35,574 bases of DNA from an uncultured SAR92 cluster bacterium (lineage in GTDB: Bacteria; Pseudomonadota; Gammaproteobacteria; Pseudomonadales; Porticoccaceae): contig CABZOI010000016.1 of assembly GCA_902527245.1 (NCBI GenBank), positions 1-35,574 of the forward strand, read 5' to 3'. How positions within the stretch are numbered: position 1 is the stretch's first letter; the number at the start of each line of letters is the position of its first letter. Below, piece by piece: positions 1 through 7,364 of this stretch. Made by a program: the position numbers and the translations under genes. The notes beneath the pieces are model-generated. The model was not told the DNA's origin. It saw nothing but the letters and a program-made list of their open reading frames with translations, and searched no databases.

Positions 1-823
1 TCAAGGAATAGACGAAGAAGGAAATATAACAACCCTGGGCAGGGGTGGCTCTGATACTACTGCAGTTGCTCTCGCAGCTGCGCTTAAAGCAGATGAGTGT
101 CAAATTTATACAGATGTCGATGGTGTATACACAACTGACCCTAGGTTAGTTCCAGATGCGAAGCGTCTAGATAAAATAACATTCGAAGAAATGCTCGAAA
201 TGGCGAGTCAAGGATCAAAAATTTTACAAATAAGGGCGGTCGAGTTCGCCGGCAAATATAATGTGCCTCTGAGGGTTTTATCTAGTTTTGAGGAGGGCTC
301 AGGCACTTTAATATCTTTTGAGGATGATAATATGGAAAAACCATTGGTCTCAGGCATTGCCTATAAACAGGATGAAGCAAAACTAACGATTAGAGGTATT
401 CCTGATCAACCAGGTGTAGCGCACAAAGTGCTGGGTAATATCAGTAAAGCCAACATCGAGGTCGATGTAATTGTGCAAAATGTTGCAAGAGATGATTCTG
501 CATCAATGACATTTACAGTTGCAAAGTCGGACCTTCCTGAAGCAGAAGCATTGCTCAAAAAAACTGCGATGCAATTAGGAGCCTCAGAAGTTGTATCTGA
601 TAATGAAATAGCAAAATTATCAATCGTAGGTGTAGGCATGCGTTCACATGCTGGAGTCGCGGCAAAGATGTTTGAAACTCTATCGAATGAAGGAATAAAT
701 ATTCAAATGATTACTACCTCGGAAATTAAAATCACTGTAGTAATTGATAAAAGATATATCGAACTTGCAGTGAGAGCTCTCCACTCTGCGTTTGAACTAG
801 CGGAGGACGACAAAAAAGCCTAA
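1..823 (+). CDS. lysC: Aspartate kinase, C-terminal part (5' end outside window)
   Basis: Aspartokinase phosphorylates L-aspartate, the first step towards Lys, Thr, Met and diaminopimelate, in the cytoplasm. The reading frame is open from base 2 to the TAA at 821-823, giving about 273 residues; the N-terminal kinase part lies upstream. Visible are the kinase motif GRGGSDTTA near the left edge, then [12 protein letters not shown], which is typical of the aspartokinase substrate lobe. Two ACT-type regulatory repeats follow, around [11 protein letters not shown] and [10 protein letters not shown], where feedback inhibitors bind in the family. No homoserine dehydrogenase domain follows, so this is a monofunctional LysC-type enzyme. 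The next gene is tRNA-Ser, 55 bp downstream. Confidence 0.96.
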   Translation, partial: QGIDEEGNITTLGRGGSDTTAVALAAALKADECQIYTDVDGVYTTDPRLVPDAKRLDKITFEEMLEMASQGSKILQIRAVEFAGKYNVPLRVLSSFEEGSGTLISFEDDNMEKPLVSGIAYKQDEAKLTIRGIPDQPGVAHKVLGNISKANIEVDVIVQNVARDDSASMTFTVAKSDLPEAEALLKKTAMQLGASEVVSDNEIAKLSIVGVGMRSHAGVAAKMFETLSNEGINIQMITTSEIKITVVIDKRYIELAVRALHSAFELAEDDKKA

Positions 824-878
824 TTGCTATGGTTAGCTTTTGAGGAATTATGATATTATCCTCGACCCTATAAGTTTT

Positions 879-969
879 GGAGAAGTGGCTGAGTGGCTGA
901 AAGCGCGCCCCTGCTAAGGGTGTATACGTTTGTAGCGTATCGAGGGTTCGAATCCCTCCTTCTCCGCCA
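879..969 (+). tRNA. tRNA-Ser (anticodon GCU)
   Basis: A 91-nt class II tRNA with encoded CCA (967-969). The 7-bp acceptor stem pairs 879-885 (GGAGAAG) with 959-965 (CTTCTCC), and G966 is the discriminator. The anticodon stem 906-910/918-922 holds the loop CTGCTAA, with anticodon GCT at 913-915 reading AGC/AGU. A long variable arm precedes the T-loop TTCGAAT. A possible promoter lies just upstream: TTGCTA at 824-829 and TATGAT at 849-854, with a rather long 19-nt spacer, so this is weak. The neighbour order lysC then tRNA-Ser is familiar in gammaproteobacteria. Confidence 0.97.
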
Positions 970-1011
970 ACCCTTACGTTAAAATCATGTTTTTATTACC
1001 TAAATTTTTTT

Positions 1012-1482
1012 ATGTTAGATAAAAGGTTTGTTAACATTTTGATACTTAGTTTCGGCGTGTTTGCCATCTCTTCTTGTGTTCTTAATTCATCAAATACAAA
1101 ACCTAGTCCTGATGAGTATATTAACTTAATTGGTACCCCGGTTTATGTGAAAAAAGCGCCTGCTAAAGATGTGGGTATTTATCAAAATGAATTAAATCAA
1201 TGTAGAAGTGAATCCGGTATTAAAGCAAATCGCATGTCAAAAGTTGGTATCGGTGTTGGATCTTGGTGGATGTTGTCTGGCTTGTACGTAATTGCTACCG
1301 CAAGCGGTTGGTTGGCACCAATTGCTGTTACCGCCGGAACCATGGGGAGTATTGTTGGTGGCTCGACAATAATCTTAACAACTGCCACTGAAGATTATCG
1401 AGAGTACCAATCCCTTGAGAGATGCTTGGAAGGTAAGGGTCATGATGTCATTTTCTACGATACAACGAATGGCGAGGATTAA
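1012..1482 (+). CDS. Small lipoprotein with Gly-rich hydrophobic segment, function unknown
   Basis: 156 residues. The N-terminus is a lipoprotein signal peptide: Lys/Arg at 4-5, a hydrophobic stretch, and a lipobox ending in ISSC with the lipidated Cys at 22. This predicts an envelope-anchored protein. Residues about 80-125 form two hydrophobic Gly/Ala-rich stretches resembling a glycine-zipper membrane insert, and the C-terminus is charged. I do not recognise the family. The stop overlaps the spacer to the methyltransferase gene (1 bp apart), so the two are probably co-transcribed. It starts 42 bp after tRNA-Ser. Confidence is good that it is a gene and a lipoprotein; no function is assigned. 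Confidence 0.75.
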   Translation: MLDKRFVNILILSFGVFAISSCVLNSSNTKPSPDEYINLIGTPVYVKKAPAKDVGIYQNELNQCRSESGIKANRMSKVGIGVGSWWMLSGLYVIATASGWLAPIAVTAGTMGSIVGGSTIILTTATEDYREYQSLERCLEGKGHDVIFYDTTNGED

Positions 1483-1483
1483 T

Positions 1484-2149
1484 ATGAAAATACAAGATCC
1501 TATTGTTATTTTTGGGAAATGGGCAGAAGAAGGGAAGGATGTCGGTATGGAGAAAGGGCACGCCAATTCTGTCAAGGAGATGTTGGAATTTGCATGTAAA
1601 GAAAGAGCTGATTTGGGAAAAAAATTTAGCTTTTTAGATGTGGGTTGTGGGAATGGTTGGGTAGTCAGAGATATCGGAGAGAATAAATTATGTGAAAGAG
1701 CAGTGGGTATTGATGGCGCGCAACAGATGATTGCAAATGCAGTGTCTCGTGACAAAAAAAACGAATATATTCAAACAGATATTGATTCATTCTCACCATT
1801 TAAAAGATTTGACCTAATTCACTCAATGGAAGTTTTTTATTACCTAAAAAATCCTTCTAAAACGATTAAAAGAATTTGTGATAACTGGCTTAACCCTAAT
1901 GGAAGGTTAATCATTGGCATTGATCGCTATTATGAAAATTTTCAATCCCATAGTTGGGAAGAAAAAGTTGGTACGCCAATGCATTTGATGAAAGAGCGAG
2001 AGTGGAAGGCTATTCTCGAAAAATCTGGATTTTTTGGAGTTAAAACGTGGAGAGTAAATTCTTCAAAGGATTGGAAGGGTACTTTAGTTATAACTGGTAA
2101 GACAAAGCAATTTTTACAAAACTTGCAACGGAGACAAGCAAATGTTTAG
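1484..2149 (+). CDS. Class I SAM-dependent methyltransferase
   Basis: 221 residues from the ATG at 1484, chosen because GAGG lies 8 nt upstream and the ATG directly follows the lipoprotein stop. A longer frame from 1415 would overlap that gene. The Rossmann motif I is clear (FLDVGCGNG, residues 50-58), followed by VGIDGAQQMI for the adenosine-ribose acidic loop and FDLIHSMEVFYYL as motif IV/post-motif. The substrate cannot be read from the sequence; the overall form is the Methyltransf_11/UbiE-like fold. It overlaps the VOC gene by 8 bp, suggesting translational coupling. SAM binding is certain in character; target (small molecule or other) is unknown. Confidence 0.88.
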   Translation: MKIQDPIVIFGKWAEEGKDVGMEKGHANSVKEMLEFACKERADLGKKFSFLDVGCGNGWVVRDIGENKLCERAVGIDGAQQMIANAVSRDKKNEYIQTDIDSFSPFKRFDLIHSMEVFYYLKNPSKTIKRICDNWLNPNGRLIIGIDRYYENFQSHSWEEKVGTPMHLMKEREWKAILEKSGFFGVKTWRVNSSKDWKGTLVITGKTKQFLQNLQRRQANV

Positions 2150-2528
2150 TCATGTAATGATAGGATCGAATGATATTGAAGCATCGAGGATATTTTATGA
2201 TGCAATTATGAAGGAACTTGGAGCTAAAAATGGTATTCCAAACCAGTTGAAGGGAATCACGAGGTATATGTATTTTCATAAAAAGAATATTTTTATCATT
2301 ACAGAACCACTGAATGGTGAGACAGCAACTCATGGAAATGGCTCGACCTTAGGCTTTCAGGCTGACTCGACTGATATTGTAGATTCATGGCATAAAACTG
2401 GACTTGAAAATGGAGGTACCTCTATCGAAGATCCACCTGGCTTGAGAACTCAAGGACAATTTAGTTTTTACTTGGCATATTTACTAGATCCATCTGGGAA
2501 CAAAATTTGCGCAATGCACACAAATTAA
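2142..2528 (+). CDS. VOC (glyoxalase/bleomycin-resistance fold) protein
   Basis: 128 residues, a single-domain VOC protein. The opening FSHVMIGSNDIEASRIFYD and the closing YLLDPSGNKICAMH match the paired beta-alpha-beta repeats. The usual third ligand His is replaced (GSTLGFQAD) and the terminal metal-ligand Glu of the canonical DPDGN-x-IE motif is Cys here. A classical glyoxalase I metal site is therefore incomplete, although this is how I recall a common uncharacterised VOC subfamily. It lies between a methyltransferase (8-bp overlap) and a dehalogenase-like hydrolase (28-bp gap). Substrate unknown; lyase, dioxygenase-like or binding roles are all possible. Confidence 0.88.
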   Translation: MFSHVMIGSNDIEASRIFYDAIMKELGAKNGIPNQLKGITRYMYFHKKNIFIITEPLNGETATHGNGSTLGFQADSTDIVDSWHKTGLENGGTSIEDPPGLRTQGQFSFYLAYLLDPSGNKICAMHTN

Positions 2529-2556
2529 ATAACTCGCGGTAGTATGGCAATTTGTT

Positions 2557-3507
2557 ATGACTGATTATATAAGAACTCCTGAAGAAAATTTTTGCGATCT
2601 AATTGATTTTAACTTTTCTCCCAATTACCACGAATGGCAAGATATGAGAGTTCATTATCTTGATGAGGGCCCTAAGGATGGCCCTGTCATGTTGTTGTTA
2701 CACGGAATGCCAACTTGGAGCTACCTTTATAGACATTTTATTGATCCACTCACCGATGCTGGGTATCGGTGTATTGCGCCTGATCATTTAGGATTCGGAA
2801 GGTCAGATAAACCAACAGATATACACTGGTATACGATCGCAAGGCATACTGAAGTGCTAGCATCATTGGTTATGGCCCTGGATTTAAAGAAAGTCACTCT
2901 TGTCTGTCAAGATTGGGGTGGTCCAATAGGATTGGCTCAAGCAGCCTCAATGCCTGACCGATTCGATAGATTAGTCATAATGAATACATGGCTGCACCAT
3001 GATGGTTATAGTTATTGTGATAATGTAAAAAATTGGGTAGGTGCTTGGAAAGATAAAGGTTTTTTCTGCCACAAAAACCCTGATGTCGCACTGATACCTT
3101 TAATGGATGGAGGTTTTATTACCAGAAAACAATTTTATGAAAGTATTGCTCTCGGAATAAATATCGATTTATCAGAGGATCTACAACAAATGTATGATGG
3201 CTATAATGCTCCAATCAAAAACCTACCTGATGAGGCATATAATGGTTACCGTCGATTCCCATTATCTATACCTTTGAATAGCTATGAGAATGGGAATGTT
3301 GCGGCTCAAGAGATGCATTACAGGATTCTGTTAAATTGGAAGAAGAGAGTAGACTTTATTTGGGGTATTGAAGATGTAATTTTCACTGAGGATTGGGGGA
3401 GAGAGTGGTCTAAACGAATGAATGGATCTTTCACCCCGATTGTTGGGGCAAACCATTTTCTTCAAAATACCCATGCTGAGGAAATAGTAAAGACGATACT
3501 CAACTGA
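2557..3507 (+). CDS. Alpha/beta hydrolase, haloalkane dehalogenase family
   Basis: 316 residues, as long as DhlA-type haloalkane dehalogenases, which hydrolyse carbon-halogen bonds through a covalent alkyl-enzyme ester. Seen: oxyanion loop HGMPTWSYLYR (residues 49-59), nucleophile elbow CQDWGG with Asp119 followed by Trp120 (a halide-binding Trp in the family), a likely acid Asp273 in GIEDV, and His300 in ANHFLQ. The Asp nucleophile rather than Ser supports dehalogenase or epoxide-hydrolase-like chemistry. The position after HG is Met, where known families carry Glu or Asn, so substrate class is uncertain. It is last in the plus-strand group starting at 1012 and converges on the HD gene. Confidence 0.85.
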   Translation: MTDYIRTPEENFCDLIDFNFSPNYHEWQDMRVHYLDEGPKDGPVMLLLHGMPTWSYLYRHFIDPLTDAGYRCIAPDHLGFGRSDKPTDIHWYTIARHTEVLASLVMALDLKKVTLVCQDWGGPIGLAQAASMPDRFDRLVIMNTWLHHDGYSYCDNVKNWVGAWKDKGFFCHKNPDVALIPLMDGGFITRKQFYESIALGINIDLSEDLQQMYDGYNAPIKNLPDEAYNGYRRFPLSIPLNSYENGNVAAQEMHYRILLNWKKRVDFIWGIEDVIFTEDWGREWSKRMNGSFTPIVGANHFLQNTHAEEIVKTILN

Positions 3508-3521
3508 TAGTGAATAAATGG

Positions 3522-4097
3522 TTATTTCGATTCTTTTTTGTATATTGATTTTCTGGGCTTTGCAAATACTCGTCTCACCATTGGCTCAAAGTGTTCGATA
3601 GCCATATTATCGTAAGCAGGATCAAAAGAGTTTTGATCATATTTTTCACAGAATTCAGCACAGTCTTCAAAATGCTCACTATCTTTGAATTTATCTCGCA
3701 TATTTTTATCGAGGCCAATGTGATCAAAAAAGTAGTATCCCTGGAAGATTCCATGATTTTTTACAATCCAATGATTTTTTTCTGAAACGAAAGGTTCTAA
3801 CATCGTAGCAGCCAGATCTGCATGATTAGTGGAGGCTATTGAATCTCCAATATCATGAAGGAGAGCACAGACCACATACTCTTCATCTCGTCCGTCTCGA
3901 AATGCCCTGGTAGCACATTGCAAGCAGTGTTCATATCGATCAATGGCCATTCCACCCGAATCTCCCTTTAAAAGCTCAAGATGCGCAAGAATACGATCTG
4001 GTAACTTACTAACGAAATCTCTCGCATGCTCCATTACGATCTCATAATCTTCAGGAGTAGATTTTGACATTTCAGTGAAAGATACTTGTTTATCCAT
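3522..4097 (-). CDS. HD-domain protein, resembles PhnZ-type di-iron oxygenases
   Basis: 191 residues from the ATG at 4097. An AGGAG lies about 6 nt upstream, whereas the longer GTG frame from 4115 would run through that ribosome site. With this start the candidate metal ligands are His57, His81-Asp82 (LLHDIGD), His92, His115 and Asp154 or Asp159. The order EHCLQCA ... LLHDIGD ... H ... H ... D resembles PhnZ and myo-inositol-oxygenase-like mixed-valent di-iron oxygenases rather than nucleotide phosphohydrolases with a lone HD. The C-terminal EHFEPMVRRVF is distinctive. Substrate is unknown; a phosphohydrolase remains possible. It is divergent from the enolase-superfamily gene across 199 bp and convergent with the dehalogenase-like gene. 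Confidence 0.8.
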   Translation of the reverse strand: MDKQVSFTEMSKSTPEDYEIVMEHARDFVSKLPDRILAHLELLKGDSGGMAIDRYEHCLQCATRAFRDGRDEEYVVCALLHDIGDSIASTNHADLAATMLEPFVSEKNHWIVKNHGIFQGYYFFDHIGLDKNMRDKFKDSEHFEDCAEFCEKYDQNSFDPAYDNMAIEHFEPMVRRVFAKPRKSIYKKESK

Positions 4098-4296
4098 TTT
4101 TCTCCTTTTTTTCACTTAAATAATGCGCTCATTACATAGAAAAATCAATAATCGTATGATAAGGATTGATGAGTTTCTATTGCATTGATTTGGGTGATGC
4201 CTCGCAAAATTAATTGAGCCAATCTTAAATTTTTAATGTGAATTTTCAGTTTATAGACTATATTTTAGAAATAAGTGCATTAATTTGAGGTGATTT
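4098..4296. promoter_or_regulatory. Divergent intergenic region, HD protein / enolase-superfamily gene
   Basis: 199 A+T-rich bases between two divergently transcribed genes must hold both promoters. I found no operator-like palindrome and no pair of -35/-10 boxes that I would defend. The ribosome sites are clear at both ends: AGGAG before the ATG at 4097 and GAGGTG before the TTG at 4297. Confidence 0.4.
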
Positions 4297-5490
4297 TTGA
4301 AAATAATTGATTTCGAAATTTTTCACGCTGATGCCGGGAGGTCCTTTTCTTTTCTAAAAGTTGTGACTAATTCGGAAATTGTAGGATGGTCTGAGTTCAC
4401 GGGAATATCTGAGATATTACGCAGAAGGGGACTGACTGCGGTTATTGAGTCATTGCTAAATCCATTAGTAGGAAGAGATCCGCGTCATATTGAAAGAATT
4501 AGTAGCGACTTACAAACGGCTACGCGACAGTCACCATCTGGTCTAAATCATCAGGCAATCGGTGCAATTCAAAATGCTTTACTCGATATAAAAGCAAAAT
4601 CACTTGGACTGCCTGTTTATTCATTATTTGGTGGACCAGTTAGGCATCGGATACCTTTGTACTGGTCACATTTTGCTCTTTATCGTCTGAGAAGGGGTTT
4701 TGAGATACATAAAAAAAAGGAGATAAAAACTCTTGATGATATGGTAAGTCATGCGCAGTGTGTGATCAATGCAGGCTATTCTGCTTTGAAGACTAAAATA
4801 CATTATTTTGATTCTACTGGTGGGACCGGCTATTTCCCTTGTTTTGGAAGTGAACCGGGGGCACCAGAACTAAATTTGTCACCCTCGATGTTCAAAAATA
4901 TAGTCGATCAAATGTCCTCGCTCAGGGATGCTGTGGGTGATGAGTTAGACCTTATTCTTGATTTGAATTCAAACTTCAAAGCCGATGGCGTTATTCGTAT
5001 TGCCAATGCGTTGAGGGATCTGAATATAAGATGGTTAGAGATTGATGTTTTGGATGCGGATGTTCTTCGCGATATACGCGAGAAATCTCCAATTCCCATC
5101 GGTGGTTGTGAAATGATATGCTCAGCTCAAAGTTATGCACCTTTCTTTGTGAAGCGCTCTTTGGACGTGCCGTTAATAGACGTTTGTTGGAATGGGCTTT
5201 TGGAGTCAGTGAAGATTGCTAATATTGCAGATGTCTTTGATTTAAATATTTCTCCACATAACTTTACAGGGTATTTATCGACACAAATTAATGCTCATTT
5301 TTCAGCTTTAGTTCCAAATCTTGAGATAATGGAAATTGATGTAGATGAGGTTCCTTGGCTTGAAGAATTCTTCACAGAGCCTTTAAATATCGAGAACGGG
5401 GAATTGATCCTTACTGATAAGCCTGGCTGGGGGATGGATGTTAACGAAGAGGCTGTACGAAAACGACCTCCTAGAATAGATATTGGCTAA
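4297..5490 (+). CDS. Enolase-superfamily enzyme (mandelate racemase / sugar acid dehydratase type)
   Basis: 397 residues from a TTG start with GAGGTG 4 nt upstream. The family abstracts a proton alpha to a carboxylate, giving racemisation or dehydration of acids such as aldonates. The active-site set of the mandelate racemase subgroup is present: Lys165-x-Lys167, metal ligands Asp222, Glu248 and Glu272 at the ends of successive barrel strands, and a His321/Asp295 dyad (SPHNF). The N-terminal capping domain covers residues 1 to about 115. The exact substrate cannot be read from these residues; a sugar-acid dehydratase is the likeliest class. It stands alone on the plus strand, divergent from the HD protein, with no transporter adjacent. 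Confidence 0.9.
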   Translation: MKIIDFEIFHADAGRSFSFLKVVTNSEIVGWSEFTGISEILRRRGLTAVIESLLNPLVGRDPRHIERISSDLQTATRQSPSGLNHQAIGAIQNALLDIKAKSLGLPVYSLFGGPVRHRIPLYWSHFALYRLRRGFEIHKKKEIKTLDDMVSHAQCVINAGYSALKTKIHYFDSTGGTGYFPCFGSEPGAPELNLSPSMFKNIVDQMSSLRDAVGDELDLILDLNSNFKADGVIRIANALRDLNIRWLEIDVLDADVLRDIREKSPIPIGGCEMICSAQSYAPFFVKRSLDVPLIDVCWNGLLESVKIANIADVFDLNISPHNFTGYLSTQINAHFSALVPNLEIMEIDVDEVPWLEEFFTEPLNIENGELILTDKPGWGMDVNEEAVRKRPPRIDIG

Positions 5491-5528
5491 TCTTTCCTTC
5501 TTTTGAGGCTGTGTAAATTTGCCTTTGC

Positions 5529-6026
5529 CTATATTTTGTAACCGCGTTTCTGTAATTCAACAAAATTTAGTATCAAAAGTGTTAATGCCACGAATCTCAA
5601 GCCAATCATACTCAAGGATGCGAGTGTGAGATCTCGCAAATTGTCCAAGATATACATCTCAAAATCACTCCATATTAAGCAACTAACAACAACAATAGTA
5701 AAAGCATTAATTTGCGGGAAAAACTTTCTGGTGTAGAAAGATGCGAAATAAATACCCGCGACAACCAAAAAGAGACTAACTCTCATTATAAAGAGAAAAT
5801 CAGTAATCTCGCTTGATAGGAGCTTATGCTCTGCTCTAGAAATCATATGGTATTCAGGAAAGAATGAGACAACAACGATTCTAATAATCCAGATTGCCAA
5901 TATTAAAAGCACTCGTGTTATAAATCGATTATAGAACTGTTCTGAGGTGGAACTAATGGTATGTTCTTGACTTTTGCCAAGTAAGGCGTCGAGCTCCGGC
6001 TGTGTAATTCTTGATCGGTCAATCAT
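5529..6026 (-). CDS. Multi-pass membrane protein of unknown function
   Basis: 165 residues from the ATG at 6026, preceded by GAGGAG about 8 nt upstream; a TTG start at 6041 would swallow that site. The N-terminus (about 35 residues) is polar, containing TQPELDALLG. Four hydrophobic helices follow, at roughly residues 37-55, 76-100, 107-130 and 135-158, with an Arg/Lys-rich C-terminal tail. I do not recognise the family. It converges on the enolase-superfamily gene and lies 126 bp downstream of a crotonase on the same strand, so it could be a separate transcript. Confidence 0.65.
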   Translation of the reverse strand: MIDRSRITQPELDALLGKSQEHTISSTSEQFYNRFITRVLLILAIWIIRIVVVSFFPEYHMISRAEHKLLSSEITDFLFIMRVSLFLVVAGIYFASFYTRKFFPQINAFTIVVVSCLIWSDFEMYILDNLRDLTLASLSMIGLRFVALTLLILNFVELQKRGYKI

Positions 6027-6152
6027 AGATCTTCTCCTCAAGTTACCGAGGCTAGTGTATTTCTATTAAATTGTGTTTGTCAAATAATTAGCGTTGCAAT
6101 CAAAAAAACTCATGTTTTTCAGACATTTAACTAGAAATACTTGCAATATTTT

Positions 6153-6854
6153 CTATTTATGGTTTTCTTTTAACAGATGTGCGGCACCGTGAAGATCGTT
6201 GTTCGGTGGAGATGTGCCAAAGAGTCTGTCTTTCATTCCACCATAGACTTCTCTGTTAGCACCAAGTCGAGATAATGTTTTTGCTTTCTTGATTGCTTCA
6301 GGAAGTAAATGTTCAATTTCAAAGGTATCTGAAACAATTCCCGCAGTTTTTGCATCAGGACCCGTCCAACGTCTTGCTAATTGAACCGTTTCAAAGAAGA
6401 CATTCGCGGGTAGTTTATGTTTGAACAATGCAATTTCAGGATCCGGAATTATCATGCCAATTTCAATTTCGTTAGCACACATAAAACCTCGATCTTTTCG
6501 CATGTATCTCACATCGTGGGTAAGTGCCAACATAAAGCCTGCTCCAAAAGCGTGCCCATTAATGACACAGACAGACGGTATAGATAATGAAATTATTCGA
6601 CCCATGAGTGTCATGAACTCTGTCGTAAATGCAGATCGATCATTTGAGGGAGCTGATTTAATCCAGTCTAAATCCAGTCCATTTGAAAAGAACTTTGGAT
6701 CAGATGATGAGGTAACAAGTGCCGCTGGACCCTTAGAGGCCTCAATTTCATCGATCACCGAACTAATTTCCCTCACAAGATTCGTATTCCAACGATTCTC
6801 ACCATTATCCAGTGTGAGGTGAAATACTTCTTCTTCTTTTGTTAATTTAATCAT
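6153..6854 (-). CDS. Enoyl-CoA hydratase/isomerase (crotonase) family protein
   Basis: 233 residues, somewhat shorter than the usual 255-270. Crotonase-fold enzymes act on acyl-CoA thioesters in the cytoplasm. Seen: first oxyanion-hole segment FFSNGLDLDWI, second segment NGHAFGAGFMLALTHDVRYM, and ANEIEIGM, which places one Glu where delta3,delta2-enoyl-CoA isomerases carry their single base. The second Glu of true hydratases in the GGG-x-E segment is absent (GAGFMLA). This favours an isomerase-like activity over hydratase. It starts at ATG 6854 with a weak ribosome site. A second, distinct short crotonase lies at 8810-9499. Confidence 0.88.
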   Translation of the reverse strand: MIKLTKEEEVFHLTLDNGENRWNTNLVREISSVIDEIEASKGPAALVTSSSDPKFFSNGLDLDWIKSAPSNDRSAFTTEFMTLMGRIISLSIPSVCVINGHAFGAGFMLALTHDVRYMRKDRGFMCANEIEIGMIIPDPEIALFKHKLPANVFFETVQLARRWTGPDAKTAGIVSDTFEIEHLLPEAIKKAKTLSRLGANREVYGGMKDRLFGTSPPNNDLHGAAHLLKENHK

Positions 6855-6892
6855 ATGGCAAAATGTCGAGTTTTTACTGCATGCTTCTCAAG

Positions 6893-7216
6893 TTATTTGT
6901 CAAATTCAGATCGCCACTTGATCAGCCAATCATGCCCATATTCTTCCGCTCCTCGAAAGACAGCATGAGTAATTATGGTTGGTATAATTAGAGACAAATG
7001 GAGAATGATACTTTTCCAAATACTATATCCTCCAAGAATTCCACCCCAATAAGCCGCTATTAATGCGAAGAACGCACTCCACATTACAAACAAAACTATC
7101 ATAAAGTATGCTTGCAGACTCCGGTCTGGGAGGTATTTTAACGGATTTATTTTTGCATCCATAACAACGCTCCAACTATCATGAACTCCTAGTAAAAATT
7201 TTTTTAATAAATTCAT
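6893..7216 (-). CDS. Small membrane protein, function unknown
   Basis: 107 residues from the ATG at 7216, which has AGAGGG 7 nt upstream; an upstream extension to 7342 has no such site and reads as low-complexity non-coding DNA. Two adjacent transmembrane helices occupy about residues 36-60 and 66-90, flanked by a basic N-terminus and a charged C-terminus (HDWLIKWRSEFDK). The spaced WGG/GG residues may form a tight hairpin. No family recognised. It lies 38 bp upstream of the crotonase on the same strand, so co-transcription is plausible, and is divergent from the YugP-like gene. Confidence 0.6.
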   Translation of the reverse strand: MNLLKKFLLGVHDSWSVVMDAKINPLKYLPDRSLQAYFMIVLFVMWSAFFALIAAYWGGILGGYSIWKSIILHLSLIIPTIITHAVFRGAEEYGHDWLIKWRSEFDK

Positions 7217-7364
7217 TTTTTTACCCTCTGTATAATTTTGGACAACATTATTTTTATTATTGGATAAATATACACAAAAAGTAACATTATGGATGCACCA
7301 TATGCAAGTGTGGGACCTTAAGGCTTTTTTTACGTATGACATTTAGTGTATTGGAGATCACATA

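Noticed and set aside
825-863. Two short inverted repeats after lysC (GCTA/TAGC and GAGGA/TCCTC)
   Set aside because: Stems of only 4-5 bp; the first has a T run but is too weak for a confident terminator, the second overlaps the likely tRNA promoter.
879-969. tRNA-Ser as an integration site for a genomic island
   Set aside because: No integrase and no repeat of the tRNA 3' end was seen in the following sequence.
4098-4115. GTG start for the HD protein at 4115
   Set aside because: The extra six codons contain the Shine-Dalgarno of the ATG at 4097, so they are leader, not protein.
7217-7342. N-terminal extension of the small membrane protein to 7342
   Set aside because: Cys/Asn-rich, no ribosome site, and the internal ATG at 7216 has AGAGGG correctly spaced.
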